64,000 nucleotides of DNA. Origin: Nonomuraea wenchangensis. GTDB taxonomy: Bacteria; Actinomycetota; Actinomycetes; Streptosporangiales; Streptosporangiaceae. Shown here piece by piece: positions 16,321 through 24,359 of the stretch; within the stretch, counting starts at the first letter, position 1, and each line of letters starts with the position of its first letter. The stretch spans positions 502,960 through 566,959 of the forward strand of contig NZ_FOHX01000003.1 in assembly GCF_900111685.1 (NCBI RefSeq), read 5' to 3'. The position numbers and the translations under genes were made by a program. The notes below the pieces were generated by a model that ran no database searches, had not been told where the DNA came from, and saw only the letters and a list, made by a program, of their open reading frames with translations.

Positions 16321-17748
16321 TCAGGCGCCGGACCGGTCCGCCGCGCGGCGGCGCGCGCCCACCGGCATCGTGGCGGCGAAGTACAGCACCCCGGCCACCA
16401 CCAGCGCGATCACCACGCCGATGTTCGCCGCCCCGAACGTGGACCCCTTCAGCTCCTCGCTCATCAGGAACCCGACGACCTTCGCGATGTTCTCGTCCGC
16501 CGAGGTGATCAGCCCCATCCCGACGACCGACGCCACCACCAGTGTGGCGACGCCCGTCCAGTTGACGGCGGGCCCGCCGGGACGCAGCAGCCGCTCGTCG
16601 TAGCCGCGCCCGCCGTCCCGCAGCCGCCACATGTCCACCAGGAAGATCGCCACCCAGGCGGCCATCACCACGCCGACGATCGCCAGGAACGCCTGGAAGG
16701 TGCCGAAGAAGCTGTCGCTGACGAACAGCAGGTAGTAGCCGCCGAGCACCATGAGCACCCCGTCGATGAGCACCGCGAGGTGCCGCCGCACCGGCACCCC
16801 GAGCGCCAGCATCGACAGCCCGGACGAGTAGATGTCCATGATCGCCCCGGCCAGGAACCCGCCGATCGCGGTCAGCAGGTACGGCAGCAGGAACCACGTC
16901 GGCAACGCCCCCGCCAGCGCCGCCACCGGATCGCCCCCGGCCGCCTCGGCCAGCTTGGGGTCGCCGCCCGCCAGCAGCACCCCGAACACCAGCAGCACCA
17001 TCGGCGGCAGCGCGCCCCCGAGCATCGTCCAGAACGCCACCGCCCGCCCGGACGAGCGGGAAGGCAGGTAGCGCGAGTAGTCCGCGCCGCAGTTGACCCA
17101 GCCGAGGCCGAGCAGCGTCATCGCGAAGATGATCCCGCCGATCCAGCCGCCGGCGCCGGTGGTGGTCTCCAGCGACACGCCGAGCCTGGGCATCATGAGC
17201 GCCATGTAGACGAGGGTCAGCACGACGAACGCGTACGTCAGGTACCGCTGCACCACCATGATCAGCGCGTGTCCGTACACGCCGACGGCGATCACGACCA
17301 GCGCCGCGACCGCGAAGCAGACGGCGGTGGCCGTCGTGCGGGGCAGGCCGGGCGCGAGCCGGGCGAGGATGGCCGCCCCGCTCTGCGCCGACAGCGTGAC
17401 CAGCACGATCTCCCAGCCGACGTTCGAGATGTACGACAGCGTGGCGGGCAGCTTGTTGCCCTGGTAGCCGAAGGGCGCCCGGCCCAGCGTCATCGTCGGC
17501 ACGCCGGACCGGGTGCCGCCGACCGCGACCAGGCCGACCAGCAGGAACGACAGCGCGTACCCGACGGCGCCGGTGATGATCGCCGGGATGACGCCGAGGC
17601 CGAGCCCGACGATGTAGACGCCGAACGCGACCCCGAACAGCGACAGGTTGGAGCCGGCCCAAGGCCAGAAGAGGTCACCCGGCCGGCCGTGCCGCTCCGC
17701 CTCGGGGACCGCGTTGATGCCGTTCTGCTCGACGGCCATCGTGTCCAT
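16321..17748 (-). CDS. NCS1-family purine/cytosine (allantoin/hydantoin-type) permease
   Basis: 475-aa membrane transporter with about twelve hydrophobic segments. The N-terminal signature GDLFWPWAGSNLSLFGVAFG at about residues 25-44 is typical of cytosine/purine permeases of the NCS1 family, as is the LGRAPFGYQGNKLPA loop. It probably imports a nucleobase or related compound using a cation gradient. The gene is monocistronic and leaderless by its promoter. Neighbouring genes give no substrate clue. Confidence 0.9.
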   Translation of the reverse strand: MDTMAVEQNGINAVPEAERHGRPGDLFWPWAGSNLSLFGVAFGVYIVGLGLGVIPAIITGAVGYALSFLLVGLVAVGGTRSGVPTMTLGRAPFGYQGNKLPATLSYISNVGWEIVLVTLSAQSGAAILARLAPGLPRTTATAVCFAVAALVVIAVGVYGHALIMVVQRYLTYAFVVLTLVYMALMMPRLGVSLETTTGAGGWIGGIIFAMTLLGLGWVNCGADYSRYLPSRSSGRAVAFWTMLGGALPPMVLLVFGVLLAGGDPKLAEAAGGDPVAALAGALPTWFLLPYLLTAIGGFLAGAIMDIYSSGLSMLALGVPVRRHLAVLIDGVLMVLGGYYLLFVSDSFFGTFQAFLAIVGVVMAAWVAIFLVDMWRLRDGGRGYDERLLRPGGPAVNWTGVATLVVASVVGMGLITSADENIAKVVGFLMSEELKGSTFGAANIGVVIALVVAGVLYFAATMPVGARRRAADRSGA

Positions 17749-17755
17749 GATCCGG

Positions 17756-17761
17756 ACGTTA
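17756..17761 (-). promoter_or_regulatory. -10 box for NCS1 permease (leaderless)
   Basis: Minus-strand TAACGT ends 7 nt before the permease ATG at 17748, with no RBS in between. This matches the leaderless pattern seen for other genes in the window. Confidence 0.5.
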
Positions 17762-17790
17762 CATCCGGTCTGTGGCGAAACCCACCCTTC

Positions 17791-17847
17791 GCGAATATCG
17801 GGATCGTTACGGCGACGAAATCCTGGTTAGGGAAGGACGATATTCGC
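17791..17847. promoter_or_regulatory. Widely spaced perfect inverted repeat upstream of MFS exporter
   Basis: Arms GCGAATATCG (17791-17800) and CGATATTCGC (17838-17847) are perfect 10-bp inverted repeats with a 37-nt spacer. They lie in the 128-bp divergent region between the permease and the exporter. The arms themselves are AT-rich against the local background. They could be two half-operators for a looping or MarR/TetR-type regulator, or a stem in the exporter leader. Confidence 0.5.
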
Positions 17848-17876
17848 ACGCCGGCCGGGGGGAAGGGCAGCCGCTG

Positions 17877-19280
17877 ATGAAGGCGTCGTCGTGGCGGGCC
17901 GACCCGCGCGGGCGTGCGCTCGCCGTGTGCCTGGTGGCGGCCTTCATGACCGGGCTCGACGTCAGCATCGTGAACGTGGCCCTGCCGTCCATCCGCGAGG
18001 GCCTGCACGCGATGGAGGACGGGCTCCAGTGGACGCTGTCCGGGTACGCGCTCACGTTCGGCCTGCTGCTGGTGCCCGCCGGGCGGCTAGGGGACGCGCG
18101 GAGCCGGCGCACGCTCTTCATGTGGGGCGTGGTGCTGTTCACGCTGGCCAGCGTCGCCTGCGGTCTTGCCTGGAACATGAACGTGCTCATCGTGTCGAGG
18201 CTCCTCCAGGGCATGGCGGCCGGCCTGTTGAACCCGCAGGTGTCGGGGCTGATCCAGCAGATGTTCCGCGGGCACGAGCGGGGCCGCGCCTTCGGCGCTC
18301 TGGGCGCCACCATCGGCGTCTCCACGGCCGCCGGCCCCCTGATCGGCGGGGCCCTGGTGACCGGGTTCGGGCCGGAGCTCGGGTGGCGCTGGGTCTTCCT
18401 GGTCAACCTCCCGATCGGCCTCGCCCTCCTCCCGATGGCCCGCCGCGTGCTCCCCACCCCGGACCCCGCGCAGCTCTCCGGGCGGAGGGAGAGCATGGAC
18501 CCCGTGGGCGTCCTGCTGCTCGGCCTGGGCGTGGGCTGCCTGCTCCTGCCCTTCATCCAGCAGCACCAGTGGCACGGCCAGGTGAAGTGGCTCCTCGTCC
18601 CCGCCGCCCTGATCATCCTGGCCGGCTTCGTGCTCTGGGAACGCGCCTACCGCCGCGAACCCCTGATCAACCTGGCGCTCTTCCGCAAGCGCTCCTACAG
18701 CCTGGGCTCCGCCATCGCCCTGTTCTACTTCGCGGGCTTCACCGGCATCTTCTTCACCTTCACGCTCTACCTGCAGAGCGGCCTCGACTACAGCCCTCTC
18801 ATGGCGGGGCTGTCGATCACGCCGTTCGCGCTGGGCTCGGCCTCCGCCTCCGTGGTCGGCGGACGCCTCGTGGGGCGGGCGGGCCGCCGGCTGGTGGCCG
18901 CCGGGCTCACCACCGTGATCGTCGGGCTGTGCGCCACGATGGCCGCCACCGTGCTCGTGCCCGGGCACAACGTCGGCCTGGCCACCGCCCTGCCGCTGCT
19001 GATCGCGGGCGTGGGCAGCGGCCTGGTCATCTCGCCGAACCAGGCGATCACCCTCTCCGAGGTGCCGCCCAAGGGCGGCGGCAGCGCGGCCGGGGTGCTG
19101 CAGACCGGCCAGCGCCTCGGCTCGTCGATCGGCATCGCCGCCGCAGGCTCGATCTTCTTCAGCGCCCTTCCCCAGGGCTGGCCGACCGCCTTCCGTCACG
19201 GCCTCCTGGTGGTGCTCACGTGCGTCTCCATCGCCCTGCTGGCCGCCGGCTACGACCTCCTCCGCACCTACCGCCGCTGA
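17877..19280 (+). CDS. MFS exporter, DHA2 family (EmrB/QacA-like)
   Basis: 467-aa proton-driven drug exporter of the 14-helix DHA2 family. The first helix has VCLVAAFMTGLDVSIVNVALPSI, the classic DHA2 motif with the membrane Asp. The loop 2-3 motif GRLGDARSRR and motif C on helix 5 (GVSTAAGPLIGGALV) follow. The start is ATG 17877, preceded by GGGGGGAAGG; the frame is open upstream to 17772 but that part contains the inverted repeat. It probably exports a toxic or self-made small molecule. No regulator gene is adjacent. Confidence 0.93.
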   Translation: MKASSWRADPRGRALAVCLVAAFMTGLDVSIVNVALPSIREGLHAMEDGLQWTLSGYALTFGLLLVPAGRLGDARSRRTLFMWGVVLFTLASVACGLAWNMNVLIVSRLLQGMAAGLLNPQVSGLIQQMFRGHERGRAFGALGATIGVSTAAGPLIGGALVTGFGPELGWRWVFLVNLPIGLALLPMARRVLPTPDPAQLSGRRESMDPVGVLLLGLGVGCLLLPFIQQHQWHGQVKWLLVPAALIILAGFVLWERAYRREPLINLALFRKRSYSLGSAIALFYFAGFTGIFFTFTLYLQSGLDYSPLMAGLSITPFALGSASASVVGGRLVGRAGRRLVAAGLTTVIVGLCATMAATVLVPGHNVGLATALPLLIAGVGSGLVISPNQAITLSEVPPKGGGSAAGVLQTGQRLGSSIGIAAAGSIFFSALPQGWPTAFRHGLLVVLTCVSIALLAAGYDLLRTYRR

Positions 19281-19333
19281 CGCGCCCCGCCGTGCCCGCG
19301 GCCCCAGCCCCCCGACGTGCCCGCAGCCCCAGG

Positions 19334-19421
19334 ACGCCGCCCGCCCCAGGGCGCCGCCCGCCCCCAGAGCGCTGCCCGCCCCCAGAGCGCTGCCCGCCCC
19401 CAGGGTGCCGCCCGGTCACAG
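19334..19421. repeat. 18-bp intergenic tandem repeat
   Basis: Three near-identical 18-bp units, GCGCYGCCCGCCCCCAGR, occupy 19351-19404, flanked by degenerate copies on both sides (19334-19350 and 19405-19421). The last copy runs into the stop codon region of the minus-strand epimerase. The array fills the convergent gap between the exporter and the epimerase and is not coding. No terminator hairpin is obvious besides it. Confidence 0.85.
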
Positions 19422-20399
19422 GCCCAGCAGGCGGGCCTCCACCTCCGGGGCGAGGCCCTTGCGGGGGCGGTCGGGGCGGTGCGGGGCCTCGCCGCCGATG
19501 CTCCGCAGCCACGCCCACGTGTCGCCCACCGTCTCGGCCACCGGCCGGCAGCTCAACCCGGCCGCCACCGCCTTCGACACGTCGCCGCCGTGCAGGAAGT
19601 CGTAGTCGGGGTTGACCAGCCAGAACGGCAGCTCCGTCCACGGCTGCACCCCGGCCGCCAGGATCGTCTCCGGATCGACCCAGCGCAGCTCCGCCGCCGC
19701 CCCCGTCACCTCGACGCAGGTCTCCAGCATCTCGCGCATCGTCACGAACCCGGGCGGGCTCACCACGTTGAACGCCCCGCCGATGCCGCGCTCGGCCGCC
19801 CGCAGGCACCACAGCGCGAGGTCGCGCGCGTCGATGTACTGGAGCCCCTGATCGGCGGGACCGGGCGCGAGGACCGGCCCGCCCCGCGCGATCCGGTTGA
19901 GCCACCACGGCAGCCGCCCGATGTTCTCGTAGGGCCCGACGATCAGCCCGGCCCTGGCCAGCAGCGCCCGCTCCCCGAACGCCGCCACCGCCCCCAGCTC
20001 GCCCCCCGCCTTGTTCCTGGCGTAGTCGGAGGGGTCGTCGTCGTCGGCCGAGGCCGGCACCACCGGTGCGTTCTCGTCGGCGCCGAACGGCACCGGCTCG
20101 GCGTGCACGGACCTGCTGGAGACGTAGACGTAGTGGCCCGCCCGCCCGGCGAGCAGCGAGGCCGCGTCGCGCACCGCCGAGGCCGCCCACGACCAGGTGT
20201 CGAGCACGACGTCCCACTCGCCGCGCTCCAGCGCCGCGAGGCCGCCGGGGGCCGTGCGGTCGCCGAGCAACGCGGTGACCCCGGCCGGGGGCGCGTGGGT
20301 GCCCCGGTTGAAGACCGTGACGTCCCACCCGAGACCGAGCGCCTCCTCGACGACCGCCCGCCCCACGAACTCCGTGCCGCCCAGCACCAGGATTCTCAT
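19416..20399 (-). CDS. NAD-dependent epimerase/dehydratase-like extended SDR
   Basis: 327-aa Rossmann protein. MRILVLGGTEFVGRAVVEEALG carries the GGTxFxG loop used by a subgroup of epimerase-like reductases. VYVSSRSVHAEPVP and the weakly conserved SDYARNKAGGE supply the Ser and YxxxK (Tyr in DYARNK). It should act on a nucleotide sugar or similar, but the reaction is not assignable. The ATG at 20399 is chosen because the fold begins there; the frame extends to 20444. The C-terminus is reached by the 18-bp repeat array. Confidence 0.86.
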   Translation of the reverse strand: MRILVLGGTEFVGRAVVEEALGLGWDVTVFNRGTHAPPAGVTALLGDRTAPGGLAALERGEWDVVLDTWSWAASAVRDAASLLAGRAGHYVYVSSRSVHAEPVPFGADENAPVVPASADDDDPSDYARNKAGGELGAVAAFGERALLARAGLIVGPYENIGRLPWWLNRIARGGPVLAPGPADQGLQYIDARDLALWCLRAAERGIGGAFNVVSPPGFVTMREMLETCVEVTGAAAELRWVDPETILAAGVQPWTELPFWLVNPDYDFLHGGDVSKAVAAGLSCRPVAETVGDTWAWLRSIGGEAPHRPDRPRKGLAPEVEARLLGL

Positions 20400-20490
20400 G
20401 CCGCCCACTCTGGCGCAGGCGGCGGGCCGCGCGTACCCGTGCACGCCCGCAGCGGAATCGCCACGAGCGAAACCCGCCGGGCGCGTCCGT

Positions 20491-20667
20491 TCAGTACTCG
20501 CAGCCGCCCGGGTCCGGCAGGTCGTCGTCGAACTCCGGGGGAGGGGGCGGCTTCGGCACGCGCCGCTCGCCGTGCTCCATCCCCGGCCGCGCCCGCCCGG
20601 ACACCCGGACGGTGAGCCCCTGGCCGCCGCGCGGACCGGCTTCCAGCAACACCTCGATGTCCCGCAT
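20491..20667 (-). CDS. Small acidic/proline-rich protein, unknown
   Basis: 58-aa putative protein starting at ATG 20667, preceded by GAGAGGACGGGG as a Shine-Dalgarno. The N-terminal part looks like a beta strand (MRDIEVLLEAGPRGGQGLTV). The C-terminal part is basic, then a run of five prolines, an acidic EFDDDLPDP and the ending GGCEY. No known family is recognised. It sits alone between the epimerase and the MazG-like gene. It could equally be a spurious frame, but the RBS and clear compositional blocks favour a real gene. Confidence 0.5.
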   Translation of the reverse strand: MRDIEVLLEAGPRGGQGLTVRVSGRARPGMEHGERRVPKPPPPPEFDDDLPDPGGCEY

Positions 20668-20807
20668 CGCCCCGTCCTCTCGCCTCTCGCCGCCGTCGTC
20701 CGTTCCGAATGATGGACGGCATGGATGCACGGAGCGTGGCGAAACGCCCCTCATGGCACCCCGCTTACCGAATCTCGATCCCCCATAGGTCCGCCCCGCG
20801 CGGGCCG

Positions 20808-20813
20808 TACACT
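20808..20813 (+). promoter_or_regulatory. -10 box for MazG-like gene (leaderless)
   Basis: TACACT lies 6 nt before GTG 20820 (and 3 nt before GTG 20817). This promoter position argues against the longer frame beginning at 20709. Confidence 0.5.
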
Positions 20814-20819
20814 CCGGTG

Positions 20820-21128
20820 GTGGACCTGCGGCAGCTCTCCGACGCGATCGAGTCCGTCTCCAGCCGGTACGCCGCCTCGCTCGGCATCGAGCGGGACGAC
20901 ATCTGGCACATACTGAAGCTGCAGGAGGAGGTAGGCGAGCTCACCCAGGCGTTCCTCACCCGCAGCGGCAGGGCCAGGACCAGGGGCCGCACCCCGTCCG
21001 AGATCGAGGCCGACTTCCGCGAGGAGCTCGCCGACGTCCTGTGCCAGGTGCTGCTCCTCGCCCGCCATCACGGCGTGGACGTGGAGGCGGAGGTCCAGCG
21101 CAAGTGGCTGAGCCGCCTGCCTGACTGA
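20820..21128 (+). CDS. MazG-like nucleotide pyrophosphohydrolase
   Basis: 102-aa all-alpha NTP pyrophosphohydrolase-like protein. The metal motifs are LQEEVGELTQAF at about residues 38-49 and REELADVLCQVLLLA at about 73-87, the EExxE...ExxD pattern of MazG-type enzymes. These hydrolyse (d)NTPs, often damaged ones, to monophosphates. GTG 20820 is preferred to upstream starts because of the promoter position; GTG 20817 adds one residue. Monocistronic. Confidence 0.85.
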   Translation: MDLRQLSDAIESVSSRYAASLGIERDDIWHILKLQEEVGELTQAFLTRSGRARTRGRTPSEIEADFREELADVLCQVLLLARHHGVDVEAEVQRKWLSRLPD

Positions 21129-21218
21129 GGGGTGGCAGGCGCCGGAAAATGCGTGGCGCGGCCGTGCCGGGCGGGAGTTCACTGGGGCGGTCCCCACCCG
21201 CGAAGGAGCCCTCCCCGC

Positions 21219-21983
21219 ATGATCGTGATCACGGCCGCCTCCGGTGCGCTCGGCCGCCTCGTCCTCGACCGGCTGCGAGCCGCCGGAGCGGAGGTGACGG
21301 CCGCCGTGCGCGATCCCGCCCGCGCGCCCGGGGGCGTTCCTGCCCGGCACGGCGACTACGACGACCCCCGCAGCCTGCGGGCCGCCTTCGAGGGCGCCGA
21401 CCGCGTCCTGCTGATCTCCTCCCCCGAGCTCGACACCGGCCGCAGGATCGAGCAGCACCTGGCCGCCGTGACCGCCGCCAAGGAGACCGGCGTGGGCGCG
21501 ATCGTGTTCACCAGCTTCCTCGGCGCCGACACCGCCGCGACCGGCCTGACCGAGGCTTACCACGTGACCGAGCGGGCGATCATCGACAGCGGCCTGCCGT
21601 ACACCCTGCTCCGTCACCCCTACTACAGCGACGCGTTCGTGCCGCGCGTCACCCCGGACGGGGAGGTCGTGAGCGGCACCGGCGGCCGGGGGCTCAACAC
21701 CGCCTTCCGCGCCGACCTCGCCGCCGCCGCGGCGAACGTCCTGACCGGCGGCGACGGCCACCTGGGCCGGGCCTACGACTTCACCGGGCCGCTGTGGACG
21801 TACCCGGAGGTCGCCGCGGCCCTCGGCGCGACCTACCGCGAGCTGCCCGCCGACGCCGAGCAGGGGCCCATGGGCTGGATCTCCGCGAGGATCCGCGCCG
21901 GCGCGCTGGAGCGGCAGACCTCCGACCTCGAACGGGTCCTGGGCCGCCCCGCCGAGACCATGATCGACCACCTCGGCGCGTGA
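21219..21983 (+). CDS. NmrA-like NAD(P)H-binding reductase
   Basis: 254-aa atypical SDR related to quinone reductase QOR2/azoreductase-like NmrA proteins. MIVITAASGALGRLVLDRL gives the dinucleotide loop, and FTSFLGADTA and HVTERAIIDSGLPYTLLRHPYY are typical of the family. RBS AAGGAG precedes ATG 21219. It is a second NmrA-like gene in the window besides 6127-6951, and the two differ clearly in sequence. It probably reduces quinones or senses NADPH. Confidence 0.88.
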   Translation: MIVITAASGALGRLVLDRLRAAGAEVTAAVRDPARAPGGVPARHGDYDDPRSLRAAFEGADRVLLISSPELDTGRRIEQHLAAVTAAKETGVGAIVFTSFLGADTAATGLTEAYHVTERAIIDSGLPYTLLRHPYYSDAFVPRVTPDGEVVSGTGGRGLNTAFRADLAAAAANVLTGGDGHLGRAYDFTGPLWTYPEVAAALGATYRELPADAEQGPMGWISARIRAGALERQTSDLERVLGRPAETMIDHLGA

Positions 21984-22010
21984 CGGGCGCGTGCACTACG
22001 GTTTCCGCTC

Positions 22011-22715
22011 ATGGCCGACTTCATCTCCCTCCCCTTCTACGACCTGTTCCACGAGAACGGTCACGTCCCGGTCATCCGTGAGAAGCTGCCGCCGCTCCTG
22101 GCCGGGGTGACGCGCAGCATCCTGGAGATCGGCGCCGGCTCCGGCCTGATCACCGTCTCGCTGGCCGAGTGGACCCCGGCGGAGATCTTCGCGCTGGAGC
22201 CCTCCGCCGGCATGCGCGGGATCCTGCTGTCCCGGCTCTGCGGCCGTCCCGAGCTCCTCGACCGGGTCACCGTCCTGCCCTGCGACGCGCTCGCCGCCCG
22301 GGTGCCCGAGCCGGTCGAGGCCGTCGTGATGATCAACGTCATGTACTCGCTGCCGCACGACTACCGCAAGCGGCTCTGGCCCGTGCTCGCCGAGCTCATG
22401 GAGCCCGGCGGCCTGCTCGTCTTCACCTGGCACGACGGCGGCGCGCCCGCCTCGCGGCCGGTCGAGAAGCTGGAGAGCCGCCAGGTGGGCCGCCACACCT
22501 ACTCCATCTGGTCCGGGATCACCCAGCTGGACGCGGAGACCTTCGAGGGCCGCTTCGTCCACCGCGTGACCGAGGGCGACACGGTGATCAGCGAGGAGGA
22601 GCTGGTCGGCGAGGCCTACCGGCCGCTCTGGCCGACCATCGAGAGCGAGCTCACGGGCGCCGGCTTCACCCGCGAGGACGCTCCCGACGGACTGCTCGCC
22701 TGGCGTCGTTCCTGA
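22011..22715 (+). CDS. SAM-dependent class I methyltransferase
   Basis: 234-aa methyltransferase. SILEIGAGSGLITVSLAEW at about residues 35-53 is the SAM-binding motif I, ALEPSAGM the acidic loop, VTVLPCDAL motif II and VVMINVMYSLPHDYRKRL motif post-II. The rest is a substrate cap. A TACGGT box ends 8 nt before ATG. The small-molecule substrate is unknown. It is followed by a strong terminator hairpin. Confidence 0.88.
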   Translation: MADFISLPFYDLFHENGHVPVIREKLPPLLAGVTRSILEIGAGSGLITVSLAEWTPAEIFALEPSAGMRGILLSRLCGRPELLDRVTVLPCDALAARVPEPVEAVVMINVMYSLPHDYRKRLWPVLAELMEPGGLLVFTWHDGGAPASRPVEKLESRQVGRHTYSIWSGITQLDAETFEGRFVHRVTEGDTVISEEELVGEAYRPLWPTIESELTGAGFTREDAPDGLLAWRRS

Positions 22716-22749
22716 GCGGTCACACTTCCGGCGGCTGAGGGGTCAACGA

Positions 22750-22777
22750 GATGCCGGGCCGTACGCGGCCCGGCATC
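22750..22777 (+). terminator. Perfect 12-bp hairpin terminator after the methyltransferase
   Basis: Arms GATGCCGGGCCG (22750-22761) and CGGCCCGGCATC (22766-22777) are perfectly complementary with a TACG tetraloop. There is no U-tract, as is common for actinobacterial I-shaped terminators. It lies 34 bp after the methyltransferase stop and 25 bp before the DoxX-like start. Confidence 0.8.
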
Positions 22778-22802
22778 CGTAACGCCGGAAGGAGAGCCAC
22801 CG

Positions 22803-23141
22803 ATGTCCACCGCCGCTGTCGTCGTCACCGTCCTGACCGCCCTCTGGGTGGGGTTCTCGGCCCTGTCGGTCTTCATCCGCGCCAGTTGGGTCGTGGAGCC
22901 GCTCGCCGAGTACGGCGTGCCGCGCGCCGCGTGGCCCTGGCTGGGCACGGCCAAGGCGCTGGGCGCGGCCGGCCTGCTCGCCGGGCTGGCCGTGCCCCCG
23001 CTCGGCGTGGCCGCCGGGATCGGGCTGGTGGTGTACTTCACGGGCGCGGTCGTCACCGTGCTCCGCGCCCGTTCGTACCGGCATGTGCCGTTCCCGCTGC
23101 TCTACCTGACGCCGGTCGTGGTCGCCATGGCGCTCGCCTGA
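22803..23141 (+). CDS. DoxX-like family membrane protein
   Basis: 112-aa protein with four hydrophobic helices: VVTVLTALWVGFSALSVFI, ALGAAGLLAGLAVPPLGVAA, GIGLVVYFTGAVVTVL and a final PVVVAMALA. It matches the small DoxX-like/DUF4267-type membrane family. The sequence YGVPRAAWPWLGTAKALGA between helices 1 and 2 is typical. RBS GGAAGGAGAG precedes ATG. Its role, often linked to redox or thiol stress, is not established. The stop directly abuts the stop of the convergent M50 gene. Confidence 0.83.
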   Translation: MSTAAVVVTVLTALWVGFSALSVFIRASWVVEPLAEYGVPRAAWPWLGTAKALGAAGLLAGLAVPPLGVAAGIGLVVYFTGAVVTVLRARSYRHVPFPLLYLTPVVVAMALA

Positions 23142-24359
23142 TCAGCGCCGGGCGGCGAGGCGCGCGACGTACTCCTTGACGGCCAGGGAGAGCGCCAGCG
23201 CCTCGGGGCCGAGCAGCAGCCCGGCGCAGAGCAGCCGATACCAGAACGCGGCGGTCAGGGGCCCTTCGGCCAGCCCCTCGGCCGTCCAGCGCAGCACCTC
23301 GGCGAAGACCGGCAGCAGCAGCAGGCAGAACCAGGCGACCACGCCCGCGAAGCCCGCCAGCCACACCCAGCGGAACCAGCGCCCCACCCGCAGGTCGGTG
23401 TCGGTCGCGTCGGCCAGCTCGGCGGCCTCCTCCTCGGTCAGCCGCCCGAACGCCCGCCGCAGCATCAGCGTCTTCACCCGCCACAGGTTGCGGCAGCCGA
23501 GCGCGTTCACCAGCACCGCGTAGAGGTCGGTACGCAGGAACACGAGGCTCTGCCAGAGCATCTGCATGATCTTGATGAACGCCCACGCGGCCAGCAGCGC
23601 GGCCACCAGCCCGGGAGCGGCCCACACGCCGGTGTCGATCAGCAGCCGGCCGGTGAGCAGCGCGGCCAGCAGCACGGAGTCGACGGCGAGACCGGCCAGC
23701 AGCGGCCCGTACCGCTGCCGGCGCGGCAGCGTCCAGAGCTGGGTGAGGTCGGTCTCGAAGACGAGCATCCACAGGCGGCGGTCGACGCCGAAGCGGGTCT
23801 GGATGCCGAGGGCCCGCGCGCCGAGCCAGTGCCCGCACTCGTGGCTGGCCGCCGCGAACCAGACGAACGGCAGCCAGGCGAGCGCGCTCAGCCCGGTGTC
23901 GCCGAAGGCGAAGGCGTCCTCGGCGGGATCGGGGGCAAGGCCGGGGCGCAGGACGAGGACGGCCACGGAGTAGAGCAGGCAGGCGGCGTAGAAGGTCCAG
24001 GCGACGGGGCCGAAGAAGGGGCGGACCGTCTCGGGGCGGATGCCGGTCATCCACCTGCTGGCCTGGATGGGCGCGGTGCGCACCGGTGAGGCCGCTTCCT
24101 CGCCGTCCTCCGCGAGGAAACCGAGCTCCCCGAGGGTGTCGACGAACGACGGCACGTTGACCGGCTCCCCGGCGAACTCCGCGGCCTCGGCCGCCGCCTC
24201 CTCGACGCTCGCACCCCGCTGGAGCGCGGCGATCACCACCCCGCCGACCGCCGGGATCGTCACGAACGTACCGGTCGCCGGATCGCCGACCAGCACCTCG
24301 TCCTCGCCCTCGGGGACGACGCTGAGCGGCTTGAGCCGGACCGTCGCGGGCACCGTCAC
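23142..24359 (-). CDS. PqqD-like/M50 zinc metalloprotease fusion (RiPP-type membrane peptidase)
   Basis: 405-aa fusion. Residues 1-85 look like a PqqD-like peptide-recognition wing fold (DPATGTFVTIPAVGGVVIAAL...GELGFLAED). The rest is a polytopic membrane part with the zinc motif HECGH (173-177), as in M50 site-2-type proteases, followed by several further helices up to residue 395. M50 proteins of this type remove leaders or export modified peptides in some RiPP systems (YydH is a precedent). GTG 24359 overlaps the ThiF stop (GTGA), so the two are coupled. No canonical second M50 motif (NxxPxxxLDG) is evident; VNALG might correspond. Confidence 0.85.
   Translation of the reverse strand: MTVPATVRLKPLSVVPEGEDEVLVGDPATGTFVTIPAVGGVVIAALQRGASVEEAAAEAAEFAGEPVNVPSFVDTLGELGFLAEDGEEAASPVRTAPIQASRWMTGIRPETVRPFFGPVAWTFYAACLLYSVAVLVLRPGLAPDPAEDAFAFGDTGLSALAWLPFVWFAAASHECGHWLGARALGIQTRFGVDRRLWMLVFETDLTQLWTLPRRQRYGPLLAGLAVDSVLLAALLTGRLLIDTGVWAAPGLVAALLAAWAFIKIMQMLWQSLVFLRTDLYAVLVNALGCRNLWRVKTLMLRRAFGRLTEEEAAELADATDTDLRVGRWFRWVWLAGFAGVVAWFCLLLLPVFAEVLRWTAEGLAEGPLTAAFWYRLLCAGLLLGPEALALSLAVKEYVARLAARR

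Noticed and set aside
19334-19421. CRISPR or IS end
   Set aside because: Direct 18-bp tandem repeats without spacers or a transposase nearby.
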